Shown: positions 17,860 through 26,591, numbered from the stretch's first letter. The stretch is 64,000 nt of DNA from CAYVKM01 sp964452045 (GCA_964452045.1 CAYVKM010000003.1:1-64000), one strand, 5' to 3'. The notes: generated by a model from the sequence alone, not told the origin. Numbers and translations are program-made.

Positions 17860-19227
17860 ATGGTGAAAAGGATATTCTTATTTTTAATTATTTTCGTTCT
17901 ATCCTGGATATTTATGTTGAACTACTGTGCCAAGAAAACTACCACCGAACCGGAAAATAAGACTGTGACGCTGGAAGAAATCGATGACGTCCTGCCTAAT
18001 CCTTTCAAAGGATTTGCACCCTGGATTGGAGAAAATAATCCGGTATTCCAAACAAGACTGCAAGAGAAAACTTTTACCTGGAAACAACTGGAACCGACCA
18101 GGGGAAATTATGACTGGAACTATTTTGAAAGGTTTTGGGGAAATATTGCTCAAACCGGAAAGCGAGTTGGTTTTCGGATAACTGCGGCATTACCTGGTGA
18201 AGTTGGTCATGTGGATATCCCGGATTGGCTGGTGCAGATGGGTGTAGCTCTGCGGCCCTATGAGATTGACAATCAATCCGGAATGGCACCGGACTGGGAC
18301 GATCCTAATTTCCTCCAGGCACATCATGATCTGCTGATGGCCCTGGGTCAGCGTTGTAATGATGATCCCCGAATCGCCTGGATAGATATTGGTTCCTATG
18401 GTTTCTGGGGGGAGTGGCATGTTTATCTGAATGATTCTCTCGCCGCCACAGATGCCAGCAAACAAGCCATTATTGATGATTATCTGGAGGCCTTCCCGGA
18501 TAAGATGAAAGTGATCCCGTTTGACGACGATTTTGGGACGGAATATGCCACCAATCATGGCTGTGGAATTCGCAATGATTGCCTGGGTACGGAAGCTTCC
18601 AATGATTGGTACCTGGAAAGTCTGAACCGGATTGATCCCACTCTGAATGACCGTGTCTGGAAAACCGCCATGATTACGGGAGAATTCTGTGGTTCGGAGT
18701 ATGGAGCAATCGAAGGCACGACCGTTCGTTTCGATCTGAATTATCAATTTATCCAGCAGACTCACTGGTCTTTTATCGGTCCTGCCGGTGGCACTATTCA
18801 GCCACAGAATGAACAGCATCGCCAGAATTTGGAAAAATTGTTGAAGACACTTGGTTATCGTTTTGTGTTACAAAAAGTGGAGCATGCCAGCTCCGTCAGT
18901 GCCGGATCTGATCTTGAGATAGCGATAACCGTTGAAAATAAGGGTGTGGCGCCTTTCTATTTTGATTGGCCCCTGGTCTGCTATCTGATCGATCCGGCAG
19001 ATACAGTTGCACTGCAACAAAATTTAAATATCGATATACGCCAGTGGTTGCCGGGTGAACATACCGACATAACATCACTTACTATTCCTTCAACTTTCTT
19101 TCATGCAGATTATGGTGTAAAACTGTCCATTAATGATCCCAATACTAACCAGCCAGGTGTTATATTTGCCAATACCAACCGGGACAGCCTTGGTAGGTAC
19201 TTGGTAGGGCGGTTATCGGTGAAGTAA
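17860..19227 (+). CDS. DUF4832-type lipoprotein, glycosidase-like (copy 3)
   Basis: 455 residues with a lipoprotein signal (IFMLNYC, Cys about residue 23). The architecture is that of the proteins at 1838 and 4654. It has VLPNPFKGFAPWIG, then TFTWKQLEPTRGNYDW, then IAWIDIGSYGFWGEWHVY with the GEW glutamate. It ends in a C-terminal sandwich (ENKGVAPFYFDWPLVCYL, WLPGEHTDI). It is the last gene of the exported cluster; about 450 bp of gene-free DNA follow before the tRNA. Three versions with three different export routes (Sec, Tat, lipoprotein) suggest that the same activity is placed in different compartments. Confidence 0.75.
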   Translation: MVKRIFLFLIIFVLSWIFMLNYCAKKTTTEPENKTVTLEEIDDVLPNPFKGFAPWIGENNPVFQTRLQEKTFTWKQLEPTRGNYDWNYFERFWGNIAQTGKRVGFRITAALPGEVGHVDIPDWLVQMGVALRPYEIDNQSGMAPDWDDPNFLQAHHDLLMALGQRCNDDPRIAWIDIGSYGFWGEWHVYLNDSLAATDASKQAIIDDYLEAFPDKMKVIPFDDDFGTEYATNHGCGIRNDCLGTEASNDWYLESLNRIDPTLNDRVWKTAMITGEFCGSEYGAIEGTTVRFDLNYQFIQQTHWSFIGPAGGTIQPQNEQHRQNLEKLLKTLGYRFVLQKVEHASSVSAGSDLEIAITVENKGVAPFYFDWPLVCYLIDPADTVALQQNLNIDIRQWLPGEHTDITSLTIPSTFFHADYGVKLSINDPNTNQPGVIFANTNRDSLGRYLVGRLSVK

Positions 19228-19680
19228 TTTTTCTATTAGATATGAAGTTATAGTTTAATTTGTTTTTGATTGATTTTGGGTTGAATAAAATTTCTATCTA
19301 TATCCTCTTGTCCTTTTTGGTCGGAAATCTTAAATGGTCCAGCATCAGGATGCGTTTGAGACAAATCCGGAAAGGCTCATTCTATCTCCTGTGAGATCAG
19401 TATGGTTGTTATAACAAATGATTGTGACCAAATTTTAACACATTTTTAAAACAACACAATTTATTTGTTACAAATGATAAGAATATTAGTAGTCTTATTT
19501 TTATTCGGACATTCTGATATTGAAACTGCTTCTGAATGTGGAGATAAATTATCCAATTATTTTACTCTGCCGCCTGGCAGACCCTCACATCAATATGGTT
19601 TTGTTAATATGGTTAAAACCAAAAAAATTCTATGTATTATGTAGCTATTGTTTTTTTTTAATATCAAAAAAACTTACTCA
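19228..19680. other. Gene-free stretch between the glycan cluster and the RNA genes
   Basis: About 450 bp, AT-rich, with no convincing coding frame. It holds two operator-like palindromes (listed separately) and a short hairpin with TCTC and GAGA arms near 19386-19397. I see no clear terminator for the upstream cluster. Confidence 0.6.
19406..19475. promoter_or_regulatory. Pair of operator-like palindromes
   Basis: A perfect 12-base palindrome TTGTTATAACAA lies at 19406-19417, and a perfect inverted repeat ATTTGTTACAAAT lies at 19463-19475. Both share the ACAAATGAT tail (ACAAATGATTG and ACAAATGATAAG), so they may be two sites for one regulator. No regulator gene is nearby, and AT-rich palindromes arise often by chance. 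Confidence 0.3.
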
Positions 19681-19709
19681 TTGCTTCATTTTGGCACTTC
19701 TTTTATATT
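19681..19709 (+). promoter_or_regulatory. Sigma-70-type promoter for tRNA-Lys
   Basis: TTGCTT at 19681-19686 and TATATT at 19704-19709, separated by 17 bases. The predicted start is about 8 to 10 bases before the mature tRNA. Confidence 0.55.
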
Positions 19710-19724
19710 TTGCGCGTTGGATTT

Positions 19725-19797
19725 GCCTCCGTAGCTCAATTGGTAGAGCAGCGGACTCTTAATCCGTTGGTTGAAGGTTCGAGTCCTTCCGGGGGTA
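19725..19797 (+). tRNA. tRNA-Lys (anticodon CTT)
   Basis: A full cloverleaf can be drawn. The acceptor stem GCCTCCG pairs with CGGGGGT (G-U pairs at ends 1-72 and 4-69). The D-stem is GCTC/GAGC, the anticodon stem GCGGA/TCCGT with loop CTCTTAA, and the T-stem GAAGG/CCTTC with loop TTCGAGT. Bases 34-36 are CTT, decoding AAG. The CCA end is not encoded. Confidence 0.95.
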
Positions 19798-19948
19798 CGC
19801 AGTAGTCAGATCCGAAAAAACGGGTGTTCCCCCCACCCGGGTGGTCTGGCCACGGCAGAGGGGGGCGGTTAAAGCCAGACAGAAGTTATCCCTCTCCTGC
19901 CTTAACCGGCAGGCAACTACTGGCTGGCGAGTCAACCTCTGTTAGTTT
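19798..19948 (+). ncRNA. Unassigned structured RNA, four-way junction with possible kissing loop
   Basis: Four perfect stems nest into one fold. P1 is CAGTAGT (19800-19806) with ACTACTG (19916-19922). Inside it are P2, CGGGTG/CACCCG (19821-19826/19834-19839); P3, GTCTGGC/GCCAGAC (19844-19850/19874-19880); and P4, CCTGCC/GGCAGG (19896-19901/19908-19913). The P2 loop TTCCCCC can pair with the GGGGGG run at 19860-19865 in the P3 loop. A strong terminator follows, and the tRNA-Lys promoter could drive the transcript. I do not recognise the class: there is no SRP loop, no RNase P core and no B12 box, and no protein gene follows directly. Confidence 0.6.
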
Positions 19949-20000
19949 GGCCCCCGATCAGTGATCAAATGACCTCAGGCATCGGGGGCTAATCTTTTTT
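19949..20000 (+). terminator. Rho-independent terminator after the structured RNA
   Basis: GCCCCCGAT (19950-19958) pairs perfectly with ATCGGGGGC (19981-19989). The stem is followed by AATC and a run of six T. It lies 65 bp before tmRNA, so tmRNA must have its own promoter. Confidence 0.85.
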
Positions 20001-20064
20001 CTGTCTTTTTGCAGGGAACATGTCGTATATTATGTTGTATTAAATATGAATTGGTCTTTAACAT

Positions 20065-20419
20065 GGGGACGATCTGGATTCGACGGGCAGTCGAAGGAGA
20101 TTGGCACTGCATGCCGGGATTTCTCGCTATCCCGTAATTAGTGAGAAACGGTTTAAATGCCGACAATAATTACGCACTGGCTGCATAACTAATGCAACCC
20201 GTCCGCTCGAATTCCCTCCTGCCGGAATTTGAGATGGGCGTCGCTTAAGGCAGGGCAGCAGCTAATGGTTTCCGGACGTTAGTTGTTTGTACTTCTCGGA
20301 ATCGCTGTTGCAAGGCTGGTCGGGCTGCCAGGCAACGGTTAAATTTAAGCGCCAGACTACGCATGTAGAGGTTCCTTTAGCCTCCTGTCCGGACGCGGGT
20401 TCGATTCCCGCCGTCTCCA
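20065..20419 (+). ncRNA. ssrA: tmRNA (ssrA), tag ADNNYALAA
   Basis: tmRNA rescues stalled ribosomes and tags the unfinished protein for proteolysis. The 5' end GGGGACG (20065) pairs with CGTCTCC at the 3' end (one G-U pair). The T-arm GCGGG/CCCGC with loop TTCGATT is intact, and the family's GGATTCGACGGG segment is present. The tag frame begins at GCC 20159-20161 and reads Ala-Asp-Asn-Asn-Tyr-Ala-Leu-Ala-Ala before TAA at 20186-20188. The ALAA end is the usual ClpXP-type degron. The GC-rich middle section holds the pseudoknots. It is a one-piece, not a permuted, tmRNA. The CCA end is not encoded. Confidence 0.96.
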
Positions 20420-20508
20420 CTATTATAAAGATTTCCCCTATCAGAACTAGAGAATCTGGGCTTTTGTTTGTAATATTTCTCAGAATTAATAGAAAATAAA
20501 TTTGTGTT

Positions 20509-21711
20509 CTAAAAAGCTTCCTCCACTGCGAAATAAATACCACTGCTGTTTTTCCCGATTCTGAAATCAATTCGTACATTTAGTTTTTCTTCAACGTCCA
20601 GGGCAAAGCGGAGTCCCGCACCCACTGAATATTTCAACTCCGACAATTGTAAAAGGTCAATCCGGCTGACCACATCTCCCACCCCGGCAAATCCGACAAG
20701 TCCGATTCGCCACAGGAGGGAAGTTCGGTACTCTGTCTGGGTTAAAACATATTGTTTATCCCGGTAACGGCCCAGAAAATAACCCCTCATAAAATTTTGT
20801 CCACCCAGTGCAGGCAATTCATAAAATGGGGGATAGCCGCCTACAACATTTCCATAAAACTGGAGAGCAACCACATGATTTTTGGCGACAGAAAAGTATT
20901 GTCGCAAATTCAGAATGTAACGGTTAAAATTAAAATCACTCCCCCACATTCGACTGAAAATTAAAATATTTAGTTCGTAAAAACTGCCCTGGGACGGATA
21001 AAAAATATTATCCCGGGAGTCGAGAGAGACTGCCATGCCCGATCCGAAGATCATCCCACCGTTGCTTCCCTTGACTAAATTAGAGATCAGATATGGATTA
21101 TTTTTCTTATCAACAACGGCTGCGTTTTTCAGTTCTATGATAACCCCTGCTTTAAAATTACTTTTTATTTTTGGTTTTACAGCTAATTTAATTCCATAAG
21201 ACCGCATCATATAGTCGGGATTCGGAAAATCCGGAGTGTTATTTCCGATACCCCAGAACTTGTCCGCAAAGTCTCCGAAATGCAAATCCAGCGGAATAAA
21301 ATAATTTTCATTTTTCAGATAAATTTCTGGAGTCAGTATTATTAGATATTGTTTTCGGGTCGAGTAGTAACCGGATAGGGTAATTTTGGACGGTTTGCTC
21401 TCTTTCTCAACCGAACTGCGAAAATAGGAGATCGCGGCAGCGCCAAAAGCAAAGTGCGTCTCCGGCGTGTAGAAGGCATACGGGTAAAAAAATATCTTAT
21501 TGTTGACATTGGAGAGTGAATCTTGTTTTTCTTCTGCTACCAAATAGCATGGAGAAAGAAGAAAAAATCCCAAAAGTATCAAATGATGAAGGATTTTAGT
21601 AAATGTTATCACGTATTTTTTTGTGTCAATTCTATGCAATATAATTCGATATGTGAATATAAAAAGAGGTTCATCTATATTAGGTTCAATTTGAAAAATT
21701 ATCTTATTCAT
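20509..21711 (-). CDS. BamA/TamA-family outer-membrane barrel protein (no POTRA domain)
   Basis: 400 residues from the outermost ATG. That N-terminus is odd, and an in-frame GTG at 21612 gives a cleaner signal peptide (ITFTKILHHLILLGFFLL) and about 367 residues. The rest is a bacterial-surface-antigen barrel: repeated beta strands, a loop-6-type motif GGQNFMRGYFLGRYRDKQ, and a final strand ending in Phe. There are no POTRA repeats before the barrel, so it is not BamA itself. It may export or insert a specific partner, or belong to the patatin/TamA-like short barrels. It is divergent from the second barrel gene at 21939. Confidence 0.8.
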   Translation of the reverse strand: MNKIIFQIEPNIDEPLFIFTYRIILHRIDTKKYVITFTKILHHLILLGFFLLSPCYLVAEEKQDSLSNVNNKIFFYPYAFYTPETHFAFGAAAISYFRSSVEKESKPSKITLSGYYSTRKQYLIILTPEIYLKNENYFIPLDLHFGDFADKFWGIGNNTPDFPNPDYMMRSYGIKLAVKPKIKSNFKAGVIIELKNAAVVDKKNNPYLISNLVKGSNGGMIFGSGMAVSLDSRDNIFYPSQGSFYELNILIFSRMWGSDFNFNRYILNLRQYFSVAKNHVVALQFYGNVVGGYPPFYELPALGGQNFMRGYFLGRYRDKQYVLTQTEYRTSLLWRIGLVGFAGVGDVVSRIDLLQLSELKYSVGAGLRFALDVEEKLNVRIDFRIGKNSSGIYFAVEEAF

Positions 21712-21938
21712 TTACTTTGGCTTAATTCTCTTAATGAAATTGATTTCAATTTTAATTATCTGGATTTAAAAAGAATAAATGATTATCATTTTTCCTTTAA
21801 AAAACAGATAAAGTGAATGATTTTTATTGTTTGCTGACAAGGTCTTTTAAATCGAAATCGGGTTGCTGGAAGATTATGTTATTTCCGAATGATTGAATCT
21901 GATAGCCATTCATCTTCGCTGATAATATAGTATTCATT

Positions 21939-23891
21939 ATGATAAATAAAAATTATCTATTTCATCTTCTGATAATATTTTGTGCTCTTTTAATGAGTGG
22001 ACATTTCCTTTGGTCACAGGAAAGATCTGACCAGAATAAATTGAGCAACAGGGTTTTTATAAAAGGTAACAGTCTGGTTATTTTTCCGGACAGTACTCTT
22101 CTTATAAAAAAGGATTCTATACTGGTTATCCCCGCCACTGTTAATTATAGGGTACAAGCAATTTCCGGAAATTCACCTGCAATTATTGATTCGCTCGGAT
22201 CGAAAACAAAGGGAAATAAATTGACCAAGGCATTGTATGATGCCGTTTTTATATCTTCTCCCAATTCAAATTATCAAAACAGCGAGGATTTTCGCTTACC
22301 TGAAGCGGTATTTCTTCCATATAAAGGTGCTGTTATTGCTCGCATTCGATTAAAACAAGTGGATGTTCTTGCCGGATCAATTATGGATACTTCAATCACT
22401 GCATCAGATGAATTTTCAAAAATCCTTAATGATATCCATGTTAATACCCGCAAAAAAATTATATATAATAATCTTCTCTTTAACACAGGAGACTCGCTCG
22501 ATGCTTCTGTGCTGGCAGATAATGAAAGAATTCTTAGATCGCTGCCATTTATTGAAGATGTCCGAATCCTGATTGTACCCCTTCCGGAAGATGAAAAAAA
22601 AGTGGAAGTGGTGATTATCACAAAGGATCTTTTTTCAATTGGAGTCAGTCCCACTTTTATAGAGGTAAATAAATATAGGTTTGGTCTGTTCGATCGAAAT
22701 TTTATAGGTTGGGGCAGTGAATTAAGATATAGTTATCATTATAACTCTTCTGAAAGGCCAAAGACTGGCCATGAATTAAAATATTCCTTATTCAGCATTG
22801 GTGGTTCTTTTGTTAATGCCCAATTAAATTACAGGAATATCTTTGGGGATAAGTTTATCGGTGCAATCTTTGAAAAGAAATTTTTAACACCGCAGGTAAA
22901 ATACGCGGGTGCTTTGGATATTGGTCGGTTTTCCATACAAACGGAAGAGTTTGAAAATGATGCACTGAGTGGTTCAGCATATACCAAGTATTATTTGGAT
23001 ACCTGGCTGGGAAGATCATTTCTGATCGGGAATAAGGATAGCCGTAAAAATGTTATATTTTCAGGCCGTTATAGAAAAGATGATTTTGTAATGAGACCGT
23101 TTGTGAATCCGGACAGTAATTATTTTTATCATAATACTAATCTTTTTCTGAGCAGTATTTCCTATCGGAAAATTGATTATTTTAAGAGCAGTCTTATACT
23201 GTCTTTCGGTCGAACCGAAGATGTTCCGGTGGGATATTTGTACAGTCTTACTATGGGAGTTGACAAGGATGAATTCATTGATAAACCTTACCTGGGTTTT
23301 AAATTTTTAAAAGCACAATTAATTGATGGTTTTGGTTATCTGAGTTATGGGACTGCCATCGGAGGTTTCATTTATCAGAATGAATTCAGAGAAGGCATAT
23401 TAAAGTTTTACAGTAACTATTTTACACCTTTAATGAAATTGAAGAAATATAAGTTTCGTCATCTGGCCAATTTAGATTTTACCATTGGTATAAAACGATT
23501 AGCGGGTGAATTCATTAATCTGAAAAATGAAATAAGAGGAATTTCCTCCGTGCCTAAAGGATCCGGTAAACTGGCCCTGAGCCTGGAATCAATAGCTTTT
23601 ACTCCCTTGAATCTTTATAGTTTTCGTTTTGCCTTTTATACATTCGCCGACATGGGATTTATTGGTCCCAGCCAGAAAATAATTTCGGATAATAATTTCT
23701 TTGGTAGTTTTGGCATCGGTGTCCGAATTCGAAATGAAAGTTTAGTCTTTAAAACACTAGAATTAAGAATCGGGTATTTTACCAGGACCCCTGCTGGTTT
23801 CAGCGAATGGCAATTTGATGTCTCTGGCCGAGATCCCAGATATGTCGATAAAATTGAATTTTACCGACCTGATATTATCGGATTTGAATAG
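21939..23891 (+). CDS. BamA-like outer-membrane protein with one POTRA-like domain
   Basis: 650 residues with a signal peptide ending near FLWSQ. A region at about residues 170-235 (YNNLLFNTGDSLDASVLAD, ILRSLPFIEDVRI, KKVEVVIITKD) has the alternating pattern of a POTRA domain. The remaining 400 residues are barrel strands (FGLFDRNFIGWGSELRYSYHY, FFGSFGIGVRIRNESLVF). It lacks five POTRA domains, so it is not the core BamA. Proteins of this size in FCB bacteria are annotated only as outer-membrane assembly factors. It is divergently transcribed from another barrel gene across 227 bp of AT-rich DNA. Confidence 0.75.
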   Translation: MINKNYLFHLLIIFCALLMSGHFLWSQERSDQNKLSNRVFIKGNSLVIFPDSTLLIKKDSILVIPATVNYRVQAISGNSPAIIDSLGSKTKGNKLTKALYDAVFISSPNSNYQNSEDFRLPEAVFLPYKGAVIARIRLKQVDVLAGSIMDTSITASDEFSKILNDIHVNTRKKIIYNNLLFNTGDSLDASVLADNERILRSLPFIEDVRILIVPLPEDEKKVEVVIITKDLFSIGVSPTFIEVNKYRFGLFDRNFIGWGSELRYSYHYNSSERPKTGHELKYSLFSIGGSFVNAQLNYRNIFGDKFIGAIFEKKFLTPQVKYAGALDIGRFSIQTEEFENDALSGSAYTKYYLDTWLGRSFLIGNKDSRKNVIFSGRYRKDDFVMRPFVNPDSNYFYHNTNLFLSSISYRKIDYFKSSLILSFGRTEDVPVGYLYSLTMGVDKDEFIDKPYLGFKFLKAQLIDGFGYLSYGTAIGGFIYQNEFREGILKFYSNYFTPLMKLKKYKFRHLANLDFTIGIKRLAGEFINLKNEIRGISSVPKGSGKLALSLESIAFTPLNLYSFRFAFYTFADMGFIGPSQKIISDNNFFGSFGIGVRIRNESLVFKTLELRIGYFTRTPAGFSEWQFDVSGRDPRYVDKIEFYRPDIIGFE

Positions 23892-24056
23892 GTGAGTTCG
23901 CTCTAAAAAATCCCAATAATGTCTTTCTGATACTGTATGGCAGACTATTTCATTATCGTCTAGGGAAACTTAAGGTCTGTCATTCCCTGTCTGACTGCCG
24001 AGCAGGCGGTATGCTTTTAGCCGGAAATTATTCACTGTTATTTATATGTCTTAACC

Positions 24057-26135
24057 TTAACCAAGATAGAGTAAGACCACTGATCTTGGTTGACAAAGAT
24101 ATGATTTGGTTTTAATCACCGGGGCTTCCTCTGGTTCACAAAAATCATCAGGTGAAGACAGAGAGGTATCAATGATGCGTCGCCAGTTTTTGTTCTTCTC
24201 CGTTTTTGGCAAATTAAAGTCGAGAGATTCCCAGAAAGCGTTGAAAATAATATGTAACTCTTCTTTTCGCTTTGGATCGATCAGGGTACAGGCCAGACTA
24301 TGTGAGTCCTCCTGCCAGTCTGGTTTGTTAAGCTCAACGCCACTCCAGGTTACATAGGGATGGTTGTTATCAGGTTTGGTTTTGAGGAATTTTTCTTCCG
24401 AAAAAATATCCTTCGATTGGATAAAATTTATCAGACCACTGGTAAATCTGAGCAGTCCCTTATTTTTTTCCACCAGATTCCAGTCGAACCAGCTGATTTC
24501 ATTGTCCTGGCAATAGGCATTATTATTCCCCTTTTGCGTTCGTCGTACCTCGTCGCCCATCAAAATCATAGGGGTGCCCTGGGAAATAAACATTATGGTC
24601 AGAAAATTTTTAATCTGTTTTAGACGTAGCTTTTCAATTGCCTGATCATCAGTCAGTCCTTCTACACCAAAATTCCAGCTGTAATTTTCGTCTGCTCCGT
24701 CTTTGTTGCGCTCGCCATTATCTTCATTATGTTTCTGGTTGTAGGAAACCAGATCATTCAGGGTGAAACCATCATGGCAATTGATAAAATTAATACTGCG
24801 GTTTGGTTCGCGCTCCGGATTCTGATAGATATCAGGACTTCCGATAATCCGTGAGGCTGCCTTTTTGACTACTCCGTCGTCTCCCCGGATGAAACGTCGA
24901 ATATCATCGCGAAATTGTCCGTTCCATTCCGCCCATCGATCTCCAATAAAAGAACCAACCTGGTATAACCCGGCGGCATCCCAGGCTTCTGCAATGATCT
25001 TGGTTCCGGCCAGCTCCGGGGATGATTCTATTGCCCAGAGCAGGGGGGGATTTTTCATCGGTTCGCCGCTCTCTCCCCGGCTGAGTACCGAAGCCAGGTC
25101 GAACCGGAAACCATCCACGTGCATCTCCCTCACCCAATATCGCAGACAATCCAGAATTAGACGCCGGACGACGGAAAAATTTGCGTTCACCGAATTTCCG
25201 GTTCCGGTATAATCGGAGTACATCGATTTATTTTTTTCCAGCAGATAATAAGCCTCATTTTCCAAACCCCGGAAGGAGAGGGTGGGGCCACGATGATCCC
25301 CCTCTGCAGTATGGTTGAAAACCACATCCAGTATTACTTCGATTCCTGCCCTGTGCAGTGCCTTTACCATATGACGGAATTCGTTCAGCGGTCCTAACGG
25401 ACTCTTATCGGAGCTGTATCCACAATGCGGTGCGAAAAATGCAACCGGGTTATACCCCCAGTAATTTTTCCGGGGTGGAAGTACATCCTGTTCATCGAAT
25501 AATTGTACTGGCATTAATTCCACAGCAGTTATTCCAAGCTCTTGCAAATAGGGGATTTTTTCAATCAGACCGGTATAGGTACCGCGCTTGTGCTGTGCAA
25601 CACCGGAATTGGGATTTTTGGTAAAACCGGCCACATGGCACTCATAAATGATGGAAGCCGCATAATCTGTCTGGAGGGGAAGATCGTCCTCCCAGTTATA
25701 GGATCGTGGATCAACCACCACGCTCTTCATGGCATGGTTGCAATTATCTCCCGGTTTTATTGCAGCCTCCCGGTCGTAATTATCTCCCACAATAACCGCC
25801 CTGGCATATGGATCCAGTAAAATTTTATCTCCGTTAAAACGCTTGCCATTTTTGGGGTCGAATGGTCCGTATACCCGAAATCCATAAAGCTGTCCCTCTC
25901 CAATGCCTTCCACGAAAGCATGCCAATAATGAAATGTACGGTTTTTTTCCGGATCGAGTTGAATAATCCGAGCCGGTTTGGAATTACTGACATCATCAAA
26001 GAGCAGGATCTCCACCCGTTCGGCATTTTTGGAATAAAGGGAAAAATTTACACCACCATCCAGTATGGAAGCACCGAGTGGGTAACTCCTTCCGAATAAC
26101 CGGTCACGGGAAGCAAGATGATGCGATTTAGCCAT
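24057..26135 (-). CDS. glgX: Glycogen debranching enzyme GlgX (isoamylase type, GH13)
   Basis: 692 residues, normal for GlgX. It cleaves alpha-1,6 branches from limit-dextrinised glycogen in the cytoplasm. The N-terminal CBM48-type domain (FGRSYPLGASILDGGVNFS) is followed by the GH13 barrel. VILDVVFNHTAEG is region I; DGFRFDLASVLSR carries the nucleophile Asp; IIAEAWDAAGLYQVG carries the acid Glu; NFINCHDGFTLNDLVSYN carries the transition-state Asp. It stands alone on the - strand; the only other carbohydrate-storage candidate in the window is the GH57 gene at the far end. Confidence 0.95.
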   Translation of the reverse strand: MAKSHHLASRDRLFGRSYPLGASILDGGVNFSLYSKNAERVEILLFDDVSNSKPARIIQLDPEKNRTFHYWHAFVEGIGEGQLYGFRVYGPFDPKNGKRFNGDKILLDPYARAVIVGDNYDREAAIKPGDNCNHAMKSVVVDPRSYNWEDDLPLQTDYAASIIYECHVAGFTKNPNSGVAQHKRGTYTGLIEKIPYLQELGITAVELMPVQLFDEQDVLPPRKNYWGYNPVAFFAPHCGYSSDKSPLGPLNEFRHMVKALHRAGIEVILDVVFNHTAEGDHRGPTLSFRGLENEAYYLLEKNKSMYSDYTGTGNSVNANFSVVRRLILDCLRYWVREMHVDGFRFDLASVLSRGESGEPMKNPPLLWAIESSPELAGTKIIAEAWDAAGLYQVGSFIGDRWAEWNGQFRDDIRRFIRGDDGVVKKAASRIIGSPDIYQNPEREPNRSINFINCHDGFTLNDLVSYNQKHNEDNGERNKDGADENYSWNFGVEGLTDDQAIEKLRLKQIKNFLTIMFISQGTPMILMGDEVRRTQKGNNNAYCQDNEISWFDWNLVEKNKGLLRFTSGLINFIQSKDIFSEEKFLKTKPDNNHPYVTWSGVELNKPDWQEDSHSLACTLIDPKRKEELHIIFNAFWESLDFNLPKTEKNKNWRRIIDTSLSSPDDFCEPEEAPVIKTKSYLCQPRSVVLLYLG

Positions 26136-26591
26136 ATTTTTTTTGTCCTGAGTAGTACCAATAATTATAAATTCAAATAATACAATTTGTACATGAATTA
26201 GACCGGGAAAGAGAATTCTCTCTAATAATTAATATCTGATAAAGTTTAACTTAAGAATGCTCAAATTAACTGCAAATATAATATCAAACGAAACCAAGGT
26301 AAACATTATTTCTCCGATCAACTGTCTATATGAGATTTTTTCAAATTATGCGATTTAATATATCTTCGGACAGAGGATGCTTAAGTGCGTGAAAACACAG
26401 GATGAATGGGAATGAATTTCAGAATGAACCAAACACAGCGAAATGATAACCCTTGTTTTTAATGAATATGTCACACTAAATTTTAACTCCAGCCAAACCG
26501 GAATTTTTAGGTGAGGCTTTGGAATGAATTATCGTGGTCTGATAATGGTCTTGTGAATTTTAAATTAGAATTGCTAACAGGAGGATTGTGA
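26136..26591. other. Divergent gene-free region between glgX and the MscS-type gene
   Basis: About 455 bp, AT-rich, with no convincing coding frame or RNA fold. A possible promoter for the rightward gene is TTGGAA (26519-26524) with GATAAT (26541-26546), spacer 16. The leftward glgX promoter is not obvious. Confidence 0.45.

Noticed and set aside
19798..19948. Structured RNA as SRP (4.5S) RNA, RNase P or a riboswitch
   Set aside because: The conserved SRP GGAAG tetraloop region, the RNase P core and known aptamer boxes are not visible, and the next gene is tmRNA, not a protein gene.
19725..20419. Integration site for a mobile element at tRNA-Lys or tmRNA
   Set aside because: No integrase, no direct repeat of the tRNA or tmRNA 3' end and no phage genes were seen on either side.
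20287..20499. 70-codon frame inside and after tmRNA
   Set aside because: It overlaps the tmRNA pseudoknot and T-arm region and has no protein features.
21523..21816. 97-codon + strand frame
   Set aside because: It is antisense to the start of the barrel gene at 20509-21711, AT-rich, without a ribosome site or recognisable domain.
23994..24018. Hairpin ACTGCC/GGCGGT with ATGCTTTT between convergent genes as a terminator
   Set aside because: Six pairs including a G-U, and only four T in a row; too weak to call.
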